Below, piece by piece: positions 57,921 through 64,000 of a stretch of 64,000 nt of DNA. This DNA is from Allium sativum (Eukaryota; Streptophyta; Magnoliopsida; Asparagales; Amaryllidaceae). Position 1 is the stretch's first letter. Each line of letters opens with the position of its first letter. The stretch lies in NCBI GenBank assembly GCA_030737875.1, contig CM060912.1:122774993-122838992 (forward strand), given 5' to 3'. A program made the position numbers and the translations under genes. Under the pieces are notes generated by a model. It had not been told where the DNA came from and did not search any database. It worked only from the letters and a program-made list of their open reading frames with translations.

Positions 57921-57935
57921 TTAAGGAGGGGAGAA
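57921..57935 (+). promoter_or_regulatory. Polypurine tract, element B
   Basis: AAGGAGGGGAGAA directly before TGTAACACC of the 3' LTR. Confidence 0.93.
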
Positions 57936-59444
57936 TGTAACACCCTGTAATTCTGTTAATATTAATATTCACAAATTAAAGAATAACTAATCTCAGACGT
58001 GAGAATTGTGGGAAACGGGTTGTGCCATTGTGTTCGTCTCGGAATTCTGGTCGAAATAGAGTCCGAGTTTGCGTGATTTGGACTTCGTATGAAGGAGATA
58101 TGGCCATTGGAAGTTTCAGAAAATTCAAAACAGATTACAGAAAATTTAAAATTCAAAATTCGAAGTCAAACAGGCTAGGCGGGAAATTTCCCGCCCAGCA
58201 CCCTAGGTCGACTAGGGAGTCGACTGGGCAGTCGACACCCCCTAGGTCCAGTCGGCTAGGGTTTGACTAAGCCCAATCTTGAGCTGCTGATGTGTCTTTA
58301 GGGCTGAGTTGGCAAATTTGACGGTTCAGTTTAGTTCTGAGTTGATCTGACGGTCTAAATAAATCCTAAACTCTATAAATACCTAGGTAGTATCTCACTC
58401 TAATTCACATGAAAAATAGAATAGCCACCATCATACCGCCGCCATGGAACTCAGTGTAGCCGTCGCCAACTAAGAAGGAAGAAAAGCTAATCAAAACCCT
58501 AATTCTACTCAACTCTAAAGCAAATCAAGACTCTCTTTCTTCTCTAATTGTGAGTATAATGATCTTAACAAGATTATTATTAAACTAATTAGATTAAGTT
58601 ATGAATGGATTATAAGTGAATGATGTGGATTGTCATATACGTTGTTGTAAACCTTATGCTATCATGTATGTTGTAAATCCTATGTTATGTGATGATGATA
58701 TCCTATATGTTGTAAATCATGCTATGATGATATTGTATAGGTTGTAATTTTCTATGCTAAGTTGTGATAAATCATACATGTTATAAAGTCATGATGTTAT
58801 TATCTATGCTAATTAGTTTATGTTAATCAAATCATAATGTTTGGGCTATGTTGATCTATATGACAAATCATGTATGCAAGTTTAGATTGATTAGTAAAGA
58901 TTATGAACATATGCCATGACATCTATTTAGATCTAGAATTATGACATCTAGAATTATGCTATGACATATGTGAATTCTATGTATTAGATGCTAGTTCACA
59001 CCATCACTATGTTGCCTAAACCATATATGTTAGTCCATACATGAATTTGGATTATGATCATATTATGTGAATTGTGACATTTTACCAAACAAGTTGACAC
59101 CTTTAGGTCCATGACATGTGTAGTTTTATGCAAGTTTCACCTCTATTATGATTAGATCTATTTTATTTGTCTATATGTTGTGATAATTTATCTTTGTGTT
59201 ATGTGTTAGACTATTCGAGTCTAACGTATATTTTGCGTTGAATAAGCGAACGTATAACGTGTGGTAGGGGTAATATTAAGGATTCAATATTAAGAAGTTG
59301 GGGTGCAATTGATATGATTTTGCATGCCATGAATGGATGGCCATAATTGAGTCAATTATGGACATCATTAAAATTGGAATTAATTAATGATTTGAATAGG
59401 GAATTATCAAAACTAGGGTAAAAGATTGTAAGTGATAATCAATG

Positions 59445-59666
59445 CTTAGGACACGAGGTTGGACTCGTTTGTGACGTAAACCTGTCCGGACCCGCCCGGC
59501 AAATCCAGTGGTCACAAATCTCAGCCCAATGTGAGAGGTCCTAGGCCCAAATTAAAGCATAACAGTTGTAAAGACACGAGGTTAGACTCTTTTATGGTGT
59601 AAGACTGCCCGGACCCACCCGGCAAATCCAGCTGCCATAAATGCCAGTCTAATGTGAGAGGTCTTT
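59445..59666 (+). other. Tandem structured RNA units, element B 3' LTR
   Basis: Second copy of the 5' LTR structures: unit 1 at 59445-59545 (CTTAGGAC/GTCCTAGG) and unit 2 at 59570-59666 (AAAGAC/GTCTTT). Differences from the 5' copy fall mostly in single-stranded parts. Confidence 0.75.
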
Positions 59667-60116
59667 ATAAGGTTATGGCCTGAATGAATTAAGAAATACT
59701 TAACCAGATAAACATGTAAGATGGGACATGGGGGTTAAGTAGGTGCCTTGGGTGGCATGAGGAATCTAGTGGTTGCCTTTAGTGGCATTTGAAATACGAT
59801 TAGTAAAGACTTAACCAAACACACATGTAAATGAACATGACTAAGAGGGTTAAGTGGGATGTACTTGTGGGGACAAGCTTAGGTGGATAGCTTGTGGGGG
59901 CCCATTTCAACCAGTAACCCAAAAGTATCTTTGTGGGCTCGACCCAAGTCGAGGACGGGACACGCATACTGGGTTTGACAATAAGAGGCCAAACGGGGTA
60001 GCGGTGGCAACGCAAGTCCAACGGGTTTCATATGCGTGTGTGGACCCGGGCTGGTAGATAATACGTTGTTGCATCGTGTAGATATAAGCCATGCATTCTC
60101 AAGTTGTATCGAGTTG

Positions 60117-60148
60117 CCACTTTAGGGGAGTGATACACCCCACTGTGG
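60117..60148 (+). other. Hairpin with 9-nt TGATA loop, element B 3' LTR
   Basis: CCAC-TTTA-GGGG, loop AGTGATACA, CCCC-ACT-GTGG. Confidence 0.7.
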
Positions 60149-60935
60149 GGCCAGCACGGGTATCTACGAGTAGGGAGCCGATCGCAAGTGGGTAATGGGG
60201 TACACCTAGTGGAGATAGGGGCATGCGGCACCTATGTAGTCAGCTAGGGGTACGCAAGGCTATTTATATAATTTCTATGTGAAGCAAGTGGGATCAACTT
60301 TGAGGGTGACTGGTGTGGTGCAGTGTAGTAATTATTCGTTAGTAATTAGGTGCGCCTTTAACGTTATCTTTATCTGCTCTCCCATACCCCATAGTTCATA
60401 GACATTTCCTTGTTTTCCAGCTTATGCCTTAGTCTAGTTACTTTGATAATAGTATTGTTAGAATTATCATACTCGCCAGACTTTATGTCTGACCCCCTCT
60501 ATTTCTATCCTTTTCCCCCTCTAGGTCCTCAGGTTGGGCCCAGCTCTAGCGGAGTTTGATTGGATTGCTTTATCTCTCTTTTGGAAAGCTTGGACTGTTA
60601 AAGTAAAGTCCAGCTTGTTATCTTCTTTAATGGCTATTTATGTAATGGGGCTGTGTTTTTTGTTTTATCAAGATGGATATTGTACTTGACTCTGATTTAT
60701 GGTTTTATGATGTAACAAACATGTTTAATTTCAGCTGCAATAAAATGAAGTTTTAGATTTCCAAGTACTACTTATTATCTGTCTTATTGTAATTTTTCTG
60801 TTCTATGTTCACTTAAAACCTCCATGGAAGTTAATGCATTCCCTTTGTGAGTGACATTAATGGACTGGGGTGTTACAGCTGGATTCACTTTAATGTTTCT
60901 GGCCTCGTTTCTGCCTACATTCGTTGACCTGACCC

Positions 60936-60943
60936 TATATATA
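60936..60943 (+). promoter_or_regulatory. TATA box, element C
   Basis: TATATATA in GACCCTATATATACATCCCC. Without element B it would lie about 185 bp after the GTCGAC array, counting one target copy. Confidence 0.7.
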
Positions 60944-61367
60944 CATCCCCTAACACTAGTCTCTCTACACAAAATTCTTTCTGACCTTATGCTACTCTAA
61001 TTCTGGTTGAAAAGTTAGAGAAAGGGACTACTTCTTCTACGTCGAAACTACGTTGCTGATTTGGGGATTTCTGTTAGGACTTGACTAAGCATATAAAGAT
61101 TCAACATCGACTCTCTTTTTCTAATTCTCGAACCACGATCAGTAAGCCCCAGTTATTTTTAGATTTAAACTGTAAATGTAATATGAATATGTTGTAAACT
61201 GAAATTGGACCTATGTATGATGACTGTTTTACATCCATTCTTGTTCATCTTGGATCATGACTTTGGGATATATTACTATGACATTGATTTGGGGCCTATT
61301 CATGCTGTAAATCAAAAAGAAAACCCCCTCATATTATCATGTTGAATCTGCTATTAGTCACAAGTTT

Positions 61368-61475
61368 ATGACTATCACCTTATGTCAATCGTTACCATGA
61401 CTATACTATCACCTTATGTCAATCGTTACCATGACTATACTATCACCTTATGACAACTGTTATCTTGACTAGTGC
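61368..61475. repeat. Tandem repeat, about 36 bp, three copies, element C LTR
   Basis: ACTATCACCTTATGTCAATC followed by GTTACCATGACTAT recurs; the third copy is altered. Confidence 0.8.
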
Positions 61476-61846
61476 CTTAATTTGCTAGATTTGGAATCTT
61501 TATGTTTGAGGCCAATATTCCATATGCCAGTAATGTTATAATCATTTATCTCAAGTCATACCATGTTGTGCTAGTAATCACTTCTGCCACCTTATACCCG
61601 TCCCTTTTTATGTTATTCCCTAACTAGATTTATTTGTATCGATTCGAGCTTATGCGCGATGGGAGTACGATTTGGGTAGATTAGGTAAATCATAAACTGG
61701 CTTTGAACATGAACATTATTATAACTTGAACCTGGATATGGACATGAACTTGACACGATTTGACATGAAACATGACATGAAACCTCGACATGAATTTTGA
61801 CATGAAAACTTGAACGTGGGCATGACAATAAGATAAACTTGAAAAT

Positions 61847-62051
61847 GGCCAACTCGAGGTTGGGTTGAGTTTGCAGTATAATCTGCCTAGAACCGCCCGG
61901 CAAATCCAGTGACTGCAAACAATAGGATCCAATGTGGGTAGTTGGTCATATCGCACGAAAAACCTGAGGTTAGACTATGTTGTGGTGTAAATCTGCCCGG
62001 AACCGCTCGGCAAATCCAGTGACCACAACAGTTAGTCTAATGTGAGAGGTT
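61847..62051 (+). other. Tandem structured RNA units, element C
   Basis: Unit 1 (61847-61947): outer GGCCAAC/GTTGGTC, middle GTTGG/CCAAT, inner GTTTGCAGT/ACTGCAAAC (perfect). Unit 2 (61961-62051): outer AACCT/AGGTT, middle GTTAGACTA/TAGTCTAAT, inner GTTGTGGT/ACCACAAC (perfect). Tops carry CCGG and end CAAATCCAG. Confidence 0.8.
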
Positions 62052-62480
62052 GGGGTGCATTAATGAATTAATGCCACATGATAGGGTTAATTCATGAACC
62101 ACTTGAATATACGTAACCAACTTGACACGATGATTTGATAGGGTTAAGTCATGAACCGCTTGAACACACTTAACCAACTTGATACATGATTTGGATAGGG
62201 TTAAGTCACGAATTTGAATGACAACACTTAACCCATTAGAACCCTAGTTACGCGGTCCTTTTCAGCAGTAACCCACTTAGATGTATCACGATACCCTGGG
62301 ACTAGGCAGGGTGGGGCATGATTACTGGGCTGATTGTAAGCGACCAGAACGATGGCTGAGTAGGTGCGCCATTGTAGGTTCAGGCGGACTATGGCCGTGC
62401 ACGTAGTCCGGAGTTGAAAAAGCAGGCATTTAGCACCTGTAGGTTTACACAGTGCGTGCTTGATTCGTGTCGATGGTTGG

Positions 62481-62509
62481 CACCATAGGGCTTGATATAC
62501 CCTATGGTG
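62481..62509 (+). other. Hairpin with 9-nt TGATA loop, element C
   Basis: Perfect 10-bp stem CACCATAGGG/CCCTATGGTG with loop CTTGATATA. GTAGGGAGCCGATCG follows about 70 bp later, further away than in A and B. Confidence 0.75.
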
Positions 62510-63278
62510 GACCTAGCACAGGTAACTACATTTCAGGATAGGGTCGTATGACACAGACACATGACGAGCTAGAACTTGTAGGGAGCCGATCGATTAGTAG
62601 ATCGTACCATAGGACCCCATAATGGGTCACTTCATGATATTGGGCCAAGGGATCATTTCATGATTAATACTTGACATGGGTTAGGATACTAGTACGGTTG
62701 GTGCAGCGAATCTCGAATATGCGATACTAGACTTGACTTATCCTATTATCTTAATTATCCTACCAGTTCTGTTATCATCCTTATGTTTAATTTCAGTTTT
62801 CACATATCATGTTACCTTTACTAGTTTTCATACTGAAAGTCACTAGGGCTTACCAGTCTTCATGACTGACCCTTTTTCTTTTGCCTCTTTTTCTTTCGTT
62901 CCCCCCTCCCCCAGGTTCTCAGGGAGGAAACACTAGCTCTTAGCTTGGATTTAGCTTGCTTTCTGACAGCTCATGTATGGTTTGGTCTTGAGCTATGCTA
63001 TGGCTGCTTCTGCTATTTATGGGGAATAATTTACTTTTGTTATCTTAAGTTTATGCTTCTTTATTTGGAACTTGATGTAATGGAATAATTTGTACCTTGG
63101 ATATATGGGGTTTTGACTTTTTTCTTGAAAGTAATAAAAATTTGGTTTTTAATTTCTACCGCTGCTTTATTTATGTTCTGCCTTGTGATATCTTTGTGTA
63201 TTTTTACCTAGATAATACTCCTACAAAACTAGTGCATTCCGTTTGTGAGTGAACCTAGCGGAGGTTGGGTGTTACATT

Positions 63279-63290
63279 TGGTATCAGAGT
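63279..63290 (+). promoter_or_regulatory. Primer-binding site, element C
   Basis: TGGTATCAGAGT, two bases after the LTR end; the last base departs from the usual C. Confidence 0.88.
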
Positions 63291-63466
63291 AGAAGGTTAC
63301 CAGGCTGGGCAAAAAGTTTTAAAAGCCTTCTGAAACTATTTTCAAAACCATTTATAAAGAAGCATTTTTCAAGAAAAGTTTTATGTTTAAAAAGGCTATT
63401 CCCCAAAAAGCCATTAGCACTTTCCTTGGTTTCCTCGTTTGAATCTTTTTGTTTTTGTTTTTCAGC

Positions 63467-64000
63467 ATGGCTGATCTTAACCTGCCTGAGGGAATACCCG
63501 TGCCTGGATGGTTCCGAAGGTACTTAGAAGTCAGGGCCAACGGCGCGGGCCCGGCAGACATCCCTCCTCCTCCTCCCCCAGTGGCCGCGGTTCCTCCTGG
63601 TACCGCCTTTGCCAAAATATGCAAAGACTTTAAAGCGATGGGCGGCAAGAACTTCGTTGGAACTGAAACCTTTGTTGAGGCACGAAACTGGCTAAAGGAG
63701 ACGGAAGACTTGTTCATTGTCTTTGATATGGAGGACCATAGGAAAGTTCAGTTGGCAGCATGGTTGTTAAAATAGGAAGCTGCATTTTGGTGGGAAGTCA
63801 CCAACGCTACCAGGCCAGTTGAGACTTGGGCATACTTTAGAGAGAGGTTTGGGCTTAAATTCTTATCGTCAGCAGAAGAGAACCTTCATATGGAGAGGTT
63901 CCTAGCACTTAAGAAAGGGGACATGTCTGTTAGAGAGTACGTGAATAAGTTTAATTGGCTTGCTCGGTTCAGTTTGGATTTGGTCAACACAGCCCAGAAA
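63467..64000 (+). pseudogene. gag of element C, N-terminal part, runs off window
   Basis: ATG at 63467, one base after a pyrimidine tract and CAG. The text reads ADLNLPEGIPVPGWFRRYLE, a Pro-rich linker, KICKDFKAMGGKNF and EARNWLKETEDLF. A stop (TAG, 63773-63775) follows AAWLLK; reading resumes in the same frame with EAAFWWEVTNATRPVETW and VREYVNKFNWLARFSLDLVN to the end of the window. One nonsense change is the only lesion visible here. Confidence 0.9.

Larger units (their letters stand above)
49838..60877 (+). mobile_element. Element B: nearly complete chromodomain (Tekay/Del-like) Ty3/gypsy retrotransposon
   Basis: 11.0 kb: LTRs 49838-52804 and 57936-60877, PBS at 52807, gag-pol 53014-57375, PPT at 57921. 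Domain order is gag, protease, reverse transcriptase, RNase H, integrase, chromodomain, which defines chromoviruses; the long LTRs point to the Tekay/Del group. The flanks GCTGT (49833-49837) and GCTGG (60878-60882) are a 5-bp target duplication with one change. The LTRs differ by few substitutions and small indels, so B is the youngest of the three nested elements. Few lesions: start codon, one early shift, stops in RNase H and the linker, and a shift before the chromodomain. Confidence 0.93.
57936..60877 (+). mobile_element. 3' LTR of element B (2.94 kb)
   Basis: TGTAACACCCTGTAATTC ... GGGGTGTTACA, closely similar to the 5' LTR throughout. The largest visible difference is loss of about 23 bp in the GTCGAC array. 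A one-base loss in GGACTGGGG near the right end is another. Confidence 0.93.
61142..62914 (+). other. Candidate LTR-resident intron, element C (1.8 kb)
   Basis: The donor ATCA|GTAAGC lies about 200 bp after the TATA box. The acceptor is CGTTCCCCCCTCCCCCAG at 62914, with CTGAC at about 62865-62869 as a possible branch point. Confidence 0.55.
42629..64000 (+). mobile_element. Element A: chromodomain-type Ty3/gypsy derivative with gag only; hosts element C
   Basis: 5' LTR 42629-46231, PBS at 46234, gag pseudogene, a short protease remnant, then directly the 3' untranslated region, PPT and 3' LTR (48404 onward). All of reverse transcriptase, RNase H and integrase is missing, so it resembles the TR-GAG type of non-autonomous element. 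The 3' LTR is cut at 49460 by element C, which runs past the window end, so the rest of A lies further right. The two LTR pieces agree closely over the first 1 kb, with scattered single changes. Confidence 0.85.
49461..64000 (+). mobile_element. Element C: chromodomain-type Ty3/gypsy, 5' LTR split by element B, runs off right edge
   Basis: It starts TGTAACAACCCTTATTTTTA at 49461. Its 5' LTR continues after element B at 60883 and ends GGGTGTTACA at 63276. A primer site and gag follow. Net LTR length is about 2.77 kb. Element B entered between the GTCGAC array and the TATA box. The rest of gag, any pol and the 3' LTR are beyond the window. Confidence 0.88.

Overview
The window is plant nuclear DNA, probably from a flowering plant with a large AT-rich genome. 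It is almost entirely layered transposable elements, and I see no intact host gene. The plant assignment rests on the element families: Tat-lineage and chromodomain Ty3/gypsy elements with long LTRs, a Ptta/En/Spm-type CACTA, a TTF-zinc-finger hAT, a MULE carrying a plant mobile domain gene, and plant-style GT-AG introns. The only probable host-gene trace is a decayed PIF-like bHLH fragment near 30.6-31.2 kb.

Left part (1-12,087). A minus-strand Tat-lineage Ty3/gypsy element reads right to left: 5' LTR, gag, protease, reverse transcriptase, RNase H, archaeal-type RNase H, integrase. Its gag is split by a CACTA element (7051-10502, TSD CAT). Its 3' end is cut by another LTR (1-1444) that runs off the window.

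Middle part (13,980-29,692). A hAT transposase gene has been hit at least twice. A 357-bp hAT-type MITE sits at 14850-15206 (8-bp TSD AATGCAGG). An LTR-bounded element sits at 15553-28257 (5-bp TSD GTTAT). The latter was itself hit by two long solo-LTR-like insertions (15958-21580; 23961-28121 with TSD AAGAG).

The stretch 30,571-42,628 starts with the bHLH remnant and the start of a PIF/Harbinger-like element. It then holds an 8.2-kb MULE (31960-40142, about 57-bp TIRs, 8-bp direct repeat TTTTTAAA). The MULE carries a FAR1/MURA-type transposase fused to an OTU protease domain, plus a six-exon plant mobile domain (PMD) gene on the opposite strand. A second, different PMD-like pseudogene lies just outside its right TIR.

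Right part (42,629-64,000). Three related chromodomain Ty3/gypsy elements are nested. A (gag only, pol deleted) carries C in its 3' LTR. C carries B (49838-60877, nearly complete, with two LTRs) in its 5' LTR. All three have LTRs of about 2.8-3.6 kb, an initiator-Met-tRNA-type PBS and a TATA box.

The most interesting signal is shared by these LTRs. They have (i) GTCGAC palindromes at exact 12-bp spacing upstream of the TATA box; (ii) a candidate LTR-resident intron of about 1.8-2.5 kb with branch point, polypyrimidine tract and AG; (iii) inside it, a tandem pair of about 100-nt stem structures whose helices change in a compensated way between copies and elements, followed by a hairpin with a constant 9-nt TGATA loop; and (iv) a second splice acceptor 1-2 nt before the gag start. 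This looks like a conserved structured RNA downstream of a splice donor, the position of the packaging signal in retroviruses. The function is inference; the sequence complementarity is directly visible.
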